Origin: Amaurobius ferox
Taxonomy: Eukaryota > Arthropoda > Arachnida > Araneae > Amaurobiidae
Direction: 5' to 3'
Length of the DNA stretch: 64,000 nt
Assembly (NCBI GenBank): GCA_951213105.1
Contig: OX578140.1
Span: forward strand, 34,525,403 to 34,589,402
How positions within the stretch are numbered: position 1 is the stretch's first letter; each line of letters opens with the position of its first letter. Below, one piece after another: positions 50,452 through 62,959 of this stretch. The notes under the pieces were generated by a model. The model was not told the DNA's origin. It saw only the letters and a program-made list of their open reading frames with translations, and searched no databases. A program made the position numbers and the translations under genes.

Positions 50452-53400
50452 ACCCCATTTAAGAACCAGGAGATTCGGGGGGGGGGGGAGGAGGGGGACA
50501 TTCTATACACTCTGCTCAATTGAAAGTATCAGCTTTCAAGCAAACAATAATTTTAATAACTGGTTCGATCAATTCTCAGAAATTGATCGACAAAAATTGA
50601 TTGTGTTATATGTGACAGATGGGCAAACATTAAAATTCTTCCGAAAATAATTTTATTTGATAAAAATATAAAACTGAATTTCACGAGTTCTGAACCGGAG
50701 ACCTCGTATTTCCTATTGCACGCTATATCGACCATGCCACAAAGACCACAGCACGGATGGATTGCACAATACTAAAATAATTTAAAGAGTTATTCTAACA
50801 CCCCATTTAAAAACCAGGAGATTCGGGGGAGGGGATATTCTATACACTCTGCTCAATTGAAAGTATCAGCTTTCAAGCAAACAATGAATTTAATAATTGG
50901 TTCGATTAATTCTCAAAAATTGATCGACAAAAACAGATTGTGTTATAAATGACAGATGGGCAAACATTAAAATTCTTCCGAAAATAATTGTATTTGATAA
51001 AAATATAAAACTGAATTTCACGAGTTCCGAACCGGAGACCTCGTATTTCCTATTGCACGCTATATCGACCATGCCACAAAGACCACAGCACGGATGGATT
51101 GCATAATACTAAAATAATTTAAAGAGTTATTCTAACACCCCATTTAAAAACCTGGAGATTCGGGGGAGAGGATTTTTTTATACACTCTGCTCAATTGAAA
51201 GTATCAGCTTTCAAGCAAACAATAATTTTAATAATTGGCTCGTACAATTCTCAGAAATTGATCGACAAAAACAGATTGTGTTATAAATGACAGATGGGCA
51301 AACATTAAAATTCTTCCGAAAATAATTGTATTTGATAAAAATATAAAACTGAATTTCACGAGTTCCGAACCGGAGACCTCGTATTTCCTATTGCACGCTA
51401 TATCGACCATGCCACAAAGACCACAACACGGATGGATTGCATAATACTAAAATAATTTATGGAGTTATTCTAACACCCCATTTAAAAACCAGGAGATTCG
51501 GGGGAGGGGATATTCTATACACTCTGCTCAATTGAAAGTATCAGCTTTCAAGCAAAAAATAATTTTAATAATTATTTAGTGAATTTATTTACCACTCTAT
51601 TTAAAAATCAGGAGGTTCGGAGGGAAATTTTAAGCACACTGCTCATCTGGAAAGTATCAGCTTTTAACCAAAAAGCATTTTATAATTCGTTCAATAGTTT
51701 CTCAGAAATTAATTGACAAAGAAACGGTTCGTCTAACGGTTCGTCGAAATTATAAAACTGACTCAAATAGGCTCCGAACCTGAGACCTCATATTTCCTAT
51801 TGCAAGCAATATCGACCATACCACAGAGACCACAGCTAGGATGGATTGCATAAGACTAAAATAATTTAAGTAATTTTAACACCCCATTTAAGAACCAGGA
51901 GATTCGGGGGGGGGGGGAGGAGGGGGACATTCTATACACTCTGCTCAATTGAAAGTATCAGCTTTCAAGCAAACAATAATTTTAATAACTGGTTCGATCA
52001 ATTCTCAGAAATTGATCGACAAAAATTGATTGTGTTATATGTGACAGATGGGCAAACATTAAAATTCTTCCGAAAATAATTTTATTTGATAAAAATATAA
52101 AACTGAATTTCACGAGTTCCGAACCGGAGACCTGGTATTTCCTATTGCACCCTATATCGACCATGCCACAAAGACCACAGCACGGATGGATTGCACAATA
52201 CTAAAATAATTTAAAGAGTTATTCTAACACCCCATTTAAAAACCAAGAGATTCGTGGGAGGGGATATTCTATACACTCTGCTCAATTGAAAGTATCAGCT
52301 TTCAAGCAAACAATGAATTTAATAATTGGTTCGATCAATTCTCAAAAATTGATCGACAAAAACAGATTGTGTTATAAATGACAGATGGGCAAACATTAAA
52401 ATTATTCCGAAAATAATTGTATTTGATAAAAATATAAAACTGAATTTCACGAGTTCCGAATCGGAGACCTCGTATTTCCTATTGCACGCTATATCGACCA
52501 TGCCACAAAGACCACAGCACGGATGGATTGCATAATACTAAAATAATTTAAAGAGTTATTCTAACACCCCATTTAAAAACCTGGAGATTCGGGGGAGGGG
52601 ATATTCTATGCACTCTGCTCAATTGAAAGTATCAGCTTTCAAGCAAACAATAAATTTAATAATTGGTTCGATCAATTCTCAGAAATTGATCGACAAAAAC
52701 AGATTGTGTTATAAATGACAGATGGGCAAACATTAAAATTCTTCCGAAAATAATTGTATTTGATAAAAATATAAAACTGAATTTCACGAGTTCCGAACCG
52801 GAGACCTCGTATTTCCTATTGCACGCTATATCGACCATGCCACAAAGACCACAGCACGGATGGATTGCATAATACTAAAATAATTTAAAGAGTTATTCTA
52901 ACACCCCATTTAAAAACCTGGAGATTCGGGGGAGGGGATATTCTATACACTCTGCTTAATTGAAAGTATCAGCTTTCAAGCAAACAATAATTTTAATAAT
53001 TGGCTCGATCAATTCTCAGAAATTGATCGACAAAAACTGATTGTGTTATAAATGACAGATGGGCAAACATTAAAATTATTCCGAAAATAATTTTATTTGA
53101 TAAAAATATAAAACTGAATTTCACGAGTTCCGAACCGGAGACCTCGTATTTCCTATTGCACGCTATATCGACCCTGCCACAAAGACCACAGCACGGATGG
53201 ATTGCATAATACTAAAATAATTTATGGAGTTATTCTAACACCCCATTTAAAAACCAGGAGATTCGGTGGAGGGGATATTCTATACACTCTGCTCAATTGG
53301 AAGTATCAGCTTTCAAGCAAACAATAATTTTAATAATTGGTTCGATCAATTCTCAGACATTGATCGACAAAAACTGATTGTGTTATAAATGACAGATGGG

Positions 53401-55210
53401 CAAACATTAAAATTCTTCCGAAAATAATTTTATTTGATAAAAATATAAAACTGAATTTCGCGAGTTCCGAACCGGAGACCTCGTATTTCCTATTGCACGC
53501 CATATCGACCATGCCACAAAGAACACAGCACGGATGAATTGCATAATACTAAAATAATTTTAAGAGTTATTCTAACACCCCATTTAAAAACCAGGAGATT
53601 CGGGGGAGGGGATATTCTATACACTCTGCTCAATTGAAAGTATCAGCTTTCAAGCAAACAATAATTTTAATAATTGGTTCGATCAATTCTCAAAAATTGA
53701 TCGATAAATACTGAATGTGTTATAAATGACAGATGCGCAAACTTTAAAATTGTTCCGAAAATAATTTTATTTGATAAATATATAAAACTGAATTTCGCGA
53801 GTTCCGAACCGGAGACCTTCTGTTTAATAGTTGACATTATATTGACCATACCACAGACATGCGGTACGCATTGTATAATAATAAAATTATTTAGTGAATT
53901 TATTTACCACTCTATTTAAAAATCAGGAGGTTCGGAGGGAAATTTTAAACACACTGCTCATCTGGAAAGTATCAGCTTTTAACCAAAAAGCATTTTATAA
54001 TTCGTTCAATAGTTTCTCAGAAATTAATTGACAAAGAAACGGTTCGTCTTTTCAATATATAGATGATAGATGAAAAAATGTTAAATCCTTTCCCAAAGTG
54101 ATTTTATTTGTTGCAAATATAAAACTGACTAACGCGAACCGGAGATTTTCTGCTGATAGTTGTCGCTACATCGACAATGCCAGAGACACCACATCAAGGA
54201 GGCTCCATATAAAAATAGAATAATTTAGTGAACTTGTTTACCACCGCATTTAAAAACCCGAATGTTTTGGGGGGACATTATAAATAATCTGCTTTCAAGC
54301 AAAAAAATAATTTTAGAAATTCGTTCAATAAATTATCAGAAATCGGTCGACAAAATAACAGCGTGCGTTTGAAATACTAGATAACAGATGAGCAAACTAT
54401 AAATTTTTTTCCAAAATAATTTTATTTGATAAAAACATAAAACTGATTTAAGAAAGTTCCGAACTGACCACCTTGTGTTTCATATTTGACACTATAGTGA
54501 CCATGCCACAGAGACCAACAAAATCGAGGATGCATTGCATAAGAATAAAATCGTTTAGTGAATATATTTATCACCCTTTTTAAAAATCAGGGGGGTTTGG
54601 AGGGAAAATTTATACACTCAGCCTATCTCGAAAGCTTTCAACCAAAAAAAATAATTTTAATAAGTGGTTCGCTAGTTTATCAGAATTTGATCGACAAGAA
54701 TCATTTTGCAATTTGAATATATTGGTGATAGATGAAAAAATGTAAAAATCCTTCAACAAAATAATTTTATTAAATAAAAATAAAAACTGATTAAAATGAG
54801 CTCCGAACCGAAAATCTTCTGTTTCCTTGTTAACGATATATGGACAATGCTATTGAGAAAAAATTGTATAAGAATAAAATAATTTAGTGAGTTATTTTAT
54901 CACCTCATTTAAGAATCATGATATTGACAGGAAAATTCTATACACTCTGCTTATTTAGAAAGTAAAAACAAATATTTTAATAATTGTTTCGATAGTTTCT
55001 CAAAAATCAATCCACAGAAAACTGTTGTTATAAATACATAGATGACCAGTGAACAAACTGTAAAATCCCTTCCGAAATGATTTTATTTGATAAAAATACA
55101 AAACGGATTTAAGAAAGTTCCGCACCGGGGACCTTCTGTTTCATATTAGACGCTATATCTACCATGCCACAGAGAACCATGTCCTCAAAGTTGCATTTCA
55201 TAAGAAAAAA
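50452..55210. repeat. Satellite array, 337-bp monomer, about 14-15 units
   Basis: Units begin ACACCCCATTTAA at about 50452, 50799, 51136, 51474, 51880, 52228, 52565, 52902, 53239 and 53576; more diverged units follow to 55210. Each monomer has a G-rich run, GAAAGTATCAGCTTTC, and on the minus strand a tRNA-like stretch: TGGCATGGTCGATATAGCG, then about 20 bases further on GGTTCGGAACTC. The same 60-codon minus-strand frame recurs in most monomers and only reflects repeat conservation. It is lost in the 52902 unit by a changed ATG. Units 50452-51571 match units from 51880 onward with a ~1429-bp offset. Homogeneous in the middle, decayed to the right. Confidence 0.93.
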
Positions 55211-55489
55211 TAATCTAGTGAATTTAATTAAAATTTAATTCAATAATATCTCATATTGTGTGCTCTTGAGGGAGGTACACTTATTTTTTTTCTTTTAAAA
55301 CTTGAAAATAAATAAGATTTAATATATATATATATGTATATATATACATATATATATATGAATAAATATGACTCAGCTGTAAAGTACAGTTTGCAATGCT
55401 GCTATATCATTGTTGCATAATCATATTGAAAACATTTCTACAAAATGTATTGAAATATCACAAACCATCATTTTATGATAAAAAAAACT
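55211..55489. repeat. TA-rich microsatellite
   Basis: An alternating TATATA tract with palindromic GTATATATATAC-type core at about 55321-55360. Confidence 0.7.
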
Positions 55490-55818
55490 CCCCGCCAAGT
55501 ACGAGAAACAAAAACATCCTCCTAAAAAATTATGAAGTGATTTGCGCCAATTCCCCGCAGACGGGAAATGAAAATCACACACAGCCCTTTTCAGGCAAAG
55601 TCAATTTTATATCATTTGACTACGACGAAAAAGGGCTATGTGCTATTTAAAGGAGGGTTAGTATCCTTCAGCAGGGTACCCTAGTCCACTAGCTCCGTTC
55701 GTGCGAGAACTTGGTGCAAAACATTAGGAGATCATAACATTGTTGAAAGGGTTTTTTTGTTGTGTACGTGCGGGGAATTTTCTACCAGGAAATGGTGATT
55801 TGGCGGGATAAAGATGTA
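55490..55818. mobile_element. Possible MITE with CCCGCCAA ends
   Basis: CCCCGCCAAGTAC near 55490 is mirrored by GATTTGGCGGGA at about 55798-55819. Internal inverted pairs CACACAGCCCTTTT / AAAAAGGGCTATGTG and TTCCCCGC / GCGGGGAA support a foldback structure. The 84-codon frame at 55396-55650 overlaps it and has no motif. No clear target duplication. Confidence 0.35.
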
Positions 55819-55861
55819 TATAGTATATAAGAATGTCTAGTGGAGTTTCTCTAGTAGCAAT

Positions 55862-56166
55862 TCAATATTGGTCTAATATTGGAAACCAATATTGGGAATA
55901 TTGGAACAATATGAAAAAGTGAACATTTTGACAGAATTCGTCCAATATTGGCTTAACATATTAGGACAATATTACGCCAATATTGGTATTTCATTGGATA
56001 TATTTCCAATATAACACCAATATTGGCGTAATATTGTAATGAAAATATTTAGCCAATATTGGAGGACAATGTAACCCCAAATATGTCCTATATTGGGATT
56101 ACATTGGCAATATTTACAATATAATTCCAAGATATACATTATTTGCCGAATATTTGACCAATATTA
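55862..56166. repeat. Cluster of CCAATATTGG palindromes
   Basis: Perfect 10-bp palindromes CCAATATTGG at 55886, 55942, 55977, 56017 and 56053, plus at least five one- or two-base variants (AATATTGGA, CCAATATAA, ATATTGGGA) in about 300 bp. Confidence 0.85.
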
Positions 56167-56787
56167 AATGCTTATTTTTTACAAATGCTACCTATGATCA
56201 AATTTTGAATTAGTTACGTGAAAACAGTGGAAATACTTTGCTTTCTTTATCAATATGCTAAAAAATACAGTTTTCCTTCCTTATTTAACTTATAAATACA
56301 CAAAATGCATTGCCTCCTACAAAACTCTTTATCTAATTAAATTTGTAACAAACACAGAATTTCTAAAGCTAAAGGTTTAGAACTTAGGAAAATTTGTGTA
56401 TATTCTTCGTTGATTAATTTTAAACATTCCGACGAAGTATTCTAAAAATTCTCATTATTAATTTCGAAATGTTCTGCTCCCCGTCTGTTGGCGTTGAACA
56501 TGCATCAAGAGTATTGGATACAGGAAGTAGGGAAGAAAAGGAAATATTCTGGAATAAAGTGTCTTGCAAGTGAGTAGAGCTAGTATTTCATTGTAAGTGA
56601 GTGGAGCTACTATTTCATTCAAAGTAGGTGAAGCATCATAACAAAAAAGGATAAAACAGCATTTTTACGATATCCAGAATACATGTGTGTATTGTTTGTG
56701 TCTGAAATATGGAGACAAAATTTGATATCGAATGTATGTATCTATATGAAAATATATGTATAGTCATATTATGTAAAATAAATTAGA
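56167..56787. other. AT-rich non-coding stretch
   Basis: A short direct repeat (AAGTGAGT.GAGCTA.TATTTCATT) lies near 56568 and 56597. No gene. Confidence 0.5.
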
Positions 56788-58108
56788 TCTAGATGCGTTT
56801 TATTAACACTTTGCAACAAAGTTGAAAAGTGTTTATGACTTTGTTCATTCTGTTAATCTGTCTGTCTGTCTGTCCGTTAGCACGATAACTGCCGTAAAAA
56901 TGACTTAATCAAAATGAAAGTTTAGTATGTTGTTCAGACGGTCTGTAGGACCTATGGGAATATAAATGAATAATATCACCCAATTAGTTTTGGATTGAAC
57001 CCGGGTTGGAAAAATGAATTGCATTGAGCCCTATGGAACCTAATTTTTCAAACATTTTTTAAGCGGATTTAAAATTCACAAATTGCTTCGAAATTTTTAG
57101 GTAATATTCAAATTGTTCCATAAAATATATAAAAAAAAATTCAGCGAAATATATTCAGTAGTTTTTTAAATAAAAATTATAATAATAATAACACCTCTTA
57201 TATGAAACGATCACGTGACCATTATATGAAAGTATCACGTGATTCACTTCAAAATGATATATGGCATCCATCTTGTCTCAAAATCGTGATTTTTAAAGTT
57301 CTTTTTATTTCATATTGAGTGTTATATCCGTCCTAAAACCACTTTATTTTGGTTTAAATTCTGTGCATCTACATACTAAATCAACGCAATTACAATATAT
57401 ATGAGTTTAAATGCTCATCCAAATTTGAATATTTCTACAACGAAGCCTATTTTTCACTTAGGGAAAATGTAAACAGCAAAATATGTAGGATGAGTTGTAT
57501 AGAAATTGCTGTATTTTTTTAACGCAAAAGAATTTAGCTCATGGAGTCTGCATAGCTGATATGAAAGAAATATTCATTGACTTTACCGAGAGAAGGACGA
57601 TTTTTTGCGATGAAGTTTTAAGCATAGAGTTAAATTACTTGTAGCTCCATGGTCTTAATTTTTAAATAAAATAAATTATTATAGTATTGTGATGAATGAC
57701 ATGAATGGGAAATTATTTATGAATGAAATGCTGCTTTTTTAGAGAGAGCCAGGCGTGTTTTTTTTTCTATGACGTCATTTGAATGAATTTCAGTTGTTTT
57801 CGATGAAGTTTTTAAATATAATAAATTATCGTGGTATTATGATAATTCTACAATTATTAACGAGTAATATATCACATTTTAGAGATGTTTAAACCAGGCA
57901 ATTTATATTTCAATGCCGTCATTTGAATGAAGTTCACTTTTTTCGATGAAGGTTTAAGTTTTCAAATATAGTAAATCAATGTAGTATTGTGAGAAGTTTT
58001 AAAATATTACCGAGGAATGTATTGCATTTTAGACATGTTTAAATAAAATTGCATTGCTGTTGGAAAGTGTTTCATAATCAATGCTTTAAGCATGATTGAT
58101 CTTTCTTG
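56788..58108 (+). mobile_element. Non-autonomous Helitron-like element, copy B
   Basis: Starts TCTAGATGCGTTTTATT after an A. It has a subterminal inverted pair AACACTTT / AAAGTGTT, then TTTGTTCATTCTG and CTGTCTGTCTGTCC. It ends with the hairpin AATCAATGCTT / AAGCATGATT followed by CTTG and T. Collinear with 18038-18922 but longer, with two extra inner copies of an ATTTGAATGAA.TTCA / TTCGATGAAG motif. CTTG deviates from the usual CTRR end. Confidence 0.55.
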
Positions 58109-59170
58109 TTTTAATTCGTATGATTATAAAACGAGTTATTAAAAATTCTAAATTGCCATATATTTAAACTTGCAATGGAGGAATAATTATTGAATGAAAG
58201 TTTGGGCAAATAACGTTAAAATCGTCTGACAGGATAAAACAAGATTTTAAATGTTTTATAATTTAAAATGCTCGTTAAAATGTTTCTTCTGTTAATACAG
58301 ACTAAAGAAAACTTCAAAATGTTGTAACCGATGCATAAATTACTGTTAATTCAATAACAATACGGCATAAATACTTTTCCAGTACCATGGCGTAACGAAC
58401 CAACAACCAGTGTAAATAACAATTTATAGTTTATAACCACTGTGCCACTTTGTGCTTGTAATCACTTTACTTATATATTTAATTGCAATTTATTACAAAG
58501 ACCACCTAACTAATAGTTATCGTCAAATGAAGATAAAATACAAGATTATTTCTAATTTTTTCTGGTACTGCAAAATGACTGCATATTTTTCAGTTATGTC
58601 TGATATTTGTAGCACCTGCATATAGAACTGCATATTTTGAATTTTTATCAGTTAGTACAGGTGTCGACAACCGCCTGCCCATGACCGACAGAAAATGGCG
58701 ATATATGTTTTGAATCAGAAAGTAAAGTGTGTAAAAAGTACTCGCCTATTGGGTATAAAATATAAAATCATGTTGCATAAAATTATTTATTTGTTTTTCA
58801 CAATAATAAATAAATTGTGGTATCTTCTACTTGAATAAATTTCGGAAGATTTGCTTCATTTTCACTGAAATGGTTATTTTTTTTTTTTAAATGATGTTTA
58901 ATCTCTTTCCTGTCAAGGGAATGTTCCAATATGGAAGGCTTGGCAAAACTACTATTAGTTTACGAGCAACCCAAAATGAAATTATATCAAATTTTTAATT
59001 TGAAAATTTTTGTGGTGAATATTTTTTGTTTGGATTAAAAAAAATGAAAAACTATTATGGTTTTTAGTTGTTTAATAGAACAACTGAAAATGGGTTAATG
59101 GTAAGGAATTCTTTATATGTTTAGAGATGTACATAACTGTTACATCCAGGTACATTCATGACATAATATA
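58109..59170. other. AT-rich stretch with a possible hAT terminus
   Basis: CAGGTGTCGACAACCGCCTG at 58658 resembles a hAT terminal repeat (CAGGGGTCGGCAACC). No matching end or target duplication was found. Otherwise nothing recognised. Confidence 0.35.
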
Positions 59171-59245
59171 ATTTCCAGCATCAACGAGGATCGAACACGC
59201 AACCAATGGATAAATTGATACAGGGATAACAACTGAGTCACCATT
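59171..59245 (-). repeat. Degenerate tRNA-like (SINE head) sequence
   Basis: On the minus strand TGACTCAGTTG (one mismatch to an A box) is followed by TGTTCGATCC (near B box), at tRNA-like spacing. No intact tRNA fold was worked out; most likely a SINE remnant. Confidence 0.4.
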
Positions 59246-59490
59246 TACATTCGACGGGTTATTTCTGTTCTTGAGCAGTAGTTATTAAGTTACAACATGA
59301 ACAGAGGTTGAATCGAAAATAAAAAGGAACATTTTCTGACTTTTTTGCTGCTTTTAAATAATAGTCTATTCTGTTGTTAAACTTGATATTTGTAGCGAAT
59401 GTAGATAGATGGGTGAATTTTGATTAGTTATCAGTCATATCTGATTGAATCAATGGCGCCCCGTGACTTCAGGAATGGGTAAAGCAGATC
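59246..59490. other. Non-coding stretch
   Basis: Nothing recognised. Confidence 0.4.
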
Positions 59491-59706
59491 CAGTGGCGGG
59501 ATTACCTCCTCCTCCTCCTCGACAATGAACATCATAAAAACACATCGCGTTAATGGAGCAATTGTTATTAAATATTATCTAAAAATAGCTAAACGAATAA
59601 AAAAATTCGCTAAATAATAATATCAATAACAACCCATTCAATCAATAATTTTAAGTAAAGCAACGCTCATCCTGTGTCACCTACGTCACCCCACGAGCCG
59701 CCACTG
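59491..59706. mobile_element. 216-bp hAT-like MITE
   Basis: Ends CAGTGGCGG and CCGCCACTG are a perfect 9-bp terminal inverted repeat typical of hAT MITEs. The flanking 8-mers do not match, so the target duplication is lost or an end is misplaced. A CTC repeat lies near 59507-59520. Confidence 0.5.
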
Positions 59707-60384
59707 AATTGAATGTATATAGATATTTGAAGGGGAACTTATATAATCCTCTTTCAATTTTAGATTAAAAAATAACTCTACAACATCTTCGTTCCATCCT
59801 TGTTCTTACAAAATATCACCCTGGTTTGATGTTACTCGCCATGAATTGAAACGTCTATCGTAATTGGCAAGGTCCTTGGATTGTTTGAGCGCTATTGTTA
59901 ATAAACGCTTTACCAGAGAATCAAAGTACCAATATCTGATTGGACAGATGACGCTTTATACATCTAACTAATGTGACAATTATTTTTCCTTCTACCTACA
60001 TCTAAAATTATACTTAGACCTTGAGAATGTAAGTTACATAAAGGTCTTCAGAAGAATTTTAAGTTACTATGAAAATGTATTATTCCGATCTGAAAATATA
60101 TGAATGTCAAAGAAATAAAGAACCCTGAGAATTATAACAGGAACCATGCAGAACTTCCAACTTAAATATATCGTAATATAGATTGTTGATGTCTTAGTTA
60201 AATTAGTCGACATGAAACATTTTAAATAATACTTTCCTTTACCTTACATATATAAATGCGTTAGACGTATATAAATTGTGTTCATTAAAATATTGAGATG
60301 AGATCATGTTCTATTTTTTTCCAAAAACAAACTTTATTTCTGAATAAAAATATACGAAATATGTTGGCATCTAAAGAATTTTTA
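59707..60384. other. AT-rich non-coding stretch
   Basis: Nothing recognised. Confidence 0.5.
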
Positions 60385-61220
60385 TCAGTCTAAATTTAAG
60401 ATACATTGCAAGTTTCCATTGCAAATATTTTGAACTGCGATAACATTGCTTATAGTGTTCGTTGATTAATCAATGTTTACATTACCAACAAATAATTCAA
60501 GAATTTCCTGTATTAATTTCGAAAATTTTCCTTTGATGCCTTTCAGAATATGAAATAAATTAAAATTACACAGTGCAGAAAGAAAATTTGATACTGAAGT
60601 TAGATAGCGGTAATTGTAAATATAATATATTTAGGAGAATTGTTTGCGAGAAGAATATATGAATAACATAGATTAAAAATATTTAATGTTGATGTGAGAT
60701 TAAATTTTCTTACATTGCCATATTATGATATGAATTCAACACATTTTTACATTCCCTATATACATTGCATAGTGTATAGGGAAAATATGACGGGATCGAA
60801 AATTAGAATTCAAGGTTTTGACGTAGACCACGTTTGACGGAAGAGCACATATTTATTTAACTAAATTCAAGATGTATTTAAAACTTCCATTGTAAATATT
60901 TTGAACTTCGGTGAATCTGTTTATATTCTGTGTTCATTAATCATATTGGAAGTACCAACAAGATACATTAATTTCATTATTAAACTTGAAAAGTTTCTCT
61001 CACCTTCTTGAAATGTAAGGAAAAAATAAAAAAATTTTGAGTACAAGATGAAGATTAGATACTGCAGTTACTTAATAGAAAAGAAAATAACTCGTATTTA
61101 AGTATATTGATAGAAAGTTTGATAATTAGAAGATATGAATAATACAGAATAAAAATGTTTTCTGTTGATGGGAGATCACATTTCATTACAATGACATGCT
61201 TTGGTACGAATTTAAAGATT
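60385..61220. repeat. Diverged ~478-bp tandem duplication
   Basis: Matches between 60385-60745 and 60865-61220 in order: ACTTCCATTG.AAATATTTTGAAC, TAATCA.T, AGTACCAACA / TTACCAACA, TTGATACTGAAGTTA / TAGATACTGCAGTTA, TGTTGATG.GAGAT. A 12-bp hairpin TTCCCTATATAC / GTGTATAGGGAA (one mismatch) sits between the copies at 60752-60783. Confidence 0.75.
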
Positions 61221-61479
61221 GTATTAAAAAAATGGTACCATATAGACAGAATATTTTGTACATGGTTAAAAATTGTATTATAACAGATTGTTCTAAGCAC
61301 TATTGTGAATACAATAGCTTATAATTGGTGAGAAAATTATTGAGTCTGATAGAAAATAGGCGTTGGCATTAACCTGCAAACGAGCCGGCAGTTTCCACCA
61401 TGTTTGCAATGGCTCACTTACTAATAGATCTTTAAAAGAACATGGAGTCCCATTGGAGATAACAACATCCATAGATGGG

Positions 61480-62017
61480 GGTCGCGTTTATCATGCATTT
61501 GTCAGCATGTAATTAATAATACCTGTAATGACAGCAAGGAAACTTGCTATAAACCAGAATTTTCCGAACTTCTATGGCAATTTACATTTACAGGTCTTCC
61601 ACGTAGTCGGTTTCATATTTCTTCAAAATTTAGCTCAGAAAAGGCGTACTTTCCAGTAAGTTCCCATATGGATTCTTAAATGTGTTTCATATCGTAAGCT
61701 CTCTTGCTGCTATTGCAAATATCGTCTGTTCCACGCATAAAAAGGGTGAAACATGTCCATAAATCCTGTTATCTGCACTTGGGGCGTATCACAAATTTGT
61801 GGGAACGCCCCCTCCCTCTACAGGCGAATTATGTGATAATATAAAAGACACAGAAACACAAATTGTTCTCCAAATTCGGAAGACAGTATTGTAGATACCT
61901 GTATCCAATCCAGTATCCATTTCGCGCGTATTATGCGCTCATCAGCATGGGAAAACCAGTATCTGCCATGGTTGCAAGAAACTTGCTCTAAGCCACAAAT
62001 TTTGTGACCTTCTATAG
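61480..62017. repeat. Dispersed repeat X, copies 2 and 3 (left part)
   Basis: Copy 2 is about 61480-61660 (ATGACAGCAAGGAAACTTGC, GAACTTCTATGG, AAAATTTAGCTCAG). Copy 3 starts near 61905, is interrupted at 62017 by the hAT element and resumes at 62828 (AGGAATTGACAATTTTAG, GCAATTTAGCACAG, GAACGCGAAACC). Both resemble 12040-12260. Confidence 0.65.
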
Positions 62018-62827
62018 CAGGGGTGCACAACCTTTCAGCACCTGCGGGCCAATTTCATATGGACTAAGCAATGGCGGGCCGCAAGGAGGGGGGGGGGGAG
62101 TACCACCCAGCAATATATTTTAGTAAATACCGAAACAAAAAAAGTGAAAATTAAAAACAAATACAGAAATGAACAAAACAAGTCACTTCAAAAACGTACA
62201 GACATCGCTAAAATCCTTTTATTTTTTGTAGAGCTAGTGGGAAATTTGACATTGTTCGGTTTTCATTATTCTTTCAATGTCTGGTTCAATGTTGGATACA
62301 GCGATCCGTAAGTTTCCAGCCAAGTGTTCATCAGTTAGACGAGAGCGACCTCTTGATTTCACTTCTTTCATTAATGAAAATGATTGTTCACAGGTGCTCA
62401 CGAAGTAGGTGCTCCCGAATAATGTTATCGACTTTTGAACGTGAATTTTCAATTTTTCCATTTCACAAGACAAGTAATTTCTGTAAAATGCTAGCAAAGA
62501 AATTTCGGAAAATTTAGCTTTAATTTCGGAGTTACTCTGACTTTCGATAAGCTCCATTTGAAAATTAACGGGCGCTGTTTCAATATTTGTCGCGAATGGT
62601 ATTGCAAACACTTCCAAAGATTTCTCAAGTTTTCTGATATCTTGAAATCGACGACTGAACTCATTTTGCAGATTTTCTGCTAGTCTTAAAGAAAATTTGA
62701 CATAAAATGTTTTTTTGTAAAATGTTATGATGCAGATGTTCTTTTTTTTCTTTGCGAAAGTCTAGGAATTTTTTTTATGTGTTCGCCAAGCTGAGGGTGG
62801 CGGCGGGCCGCGGGTTGTGCACGACTG
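62018..62827 (-). mobile_element. hAT element, internally deleted, perfect 8-bp target duplication
   Basis: Terminal inverted repeats CAGGGGTGCACAACC (left) and, reversed, CAGTCGTGCACAACC (right). Exact 8-bp duplications TTCTATAG lie at 62010-62017 and 62828-62835. Only the C-terminal part of a transposase is inside, so at about 810 bp it is a deletion derivative. Removing it restores repeat X. Confidence 0.93.
62234..62730 (-). pseudogene. hAT transposase (GTF2IRD2/Charlie-like), C-terminal fragment
   Basis: The minus-strand frame is open from about 62730 to the stop at 62234-62236, roughly 165 codons. It contains LAENLQNEFSRRFQDIRKLE, then a STCEQSFSLMKEVKSRGRSR block and LTDEHLAGNLRIAVSNIEPD, the hAT C-terminal dimerisation region of GTF2IRD2-like transposases. 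The N-terminal BED finger and the catalytic core are missing, lost in the internal deletion. No start codon belongs to this fragment. By family the region mediates dimerisation. Confidence 0.85.
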
Positions 62828-62959
62828 TTCTATAGGAATTGACAATTTTAGTCCTTCCATATGATCGACATAAAATTCATTTGCAATTTAGCACAGGTCA
62901 CAAGAATCTACAAAGTTCATGAACGCGAAACCCGTCTATAAGGAGAGTTTCAAAGAAAG

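Noticed and set aside
50234..50458. Minus-strand frame beginning with CANKNCANSNCANS
   Set aside because: Comes from a short AGCACAATTTG-type simple repeat next to the satellite.
50553..53849. Repeated 60-codon minus-strand open frames starting MVDIACNRK
   Set aside because: They recur only because the 337-bp satellite monomer is conserved; the period is not a multiple of three, the start is lost in one unit, and no family is recognised.
50452..55210. CRISPR-like array
   Set aside because: Long, spacerless 337-bp tandem units in eukaryotic DNA; this is satellite DNA.
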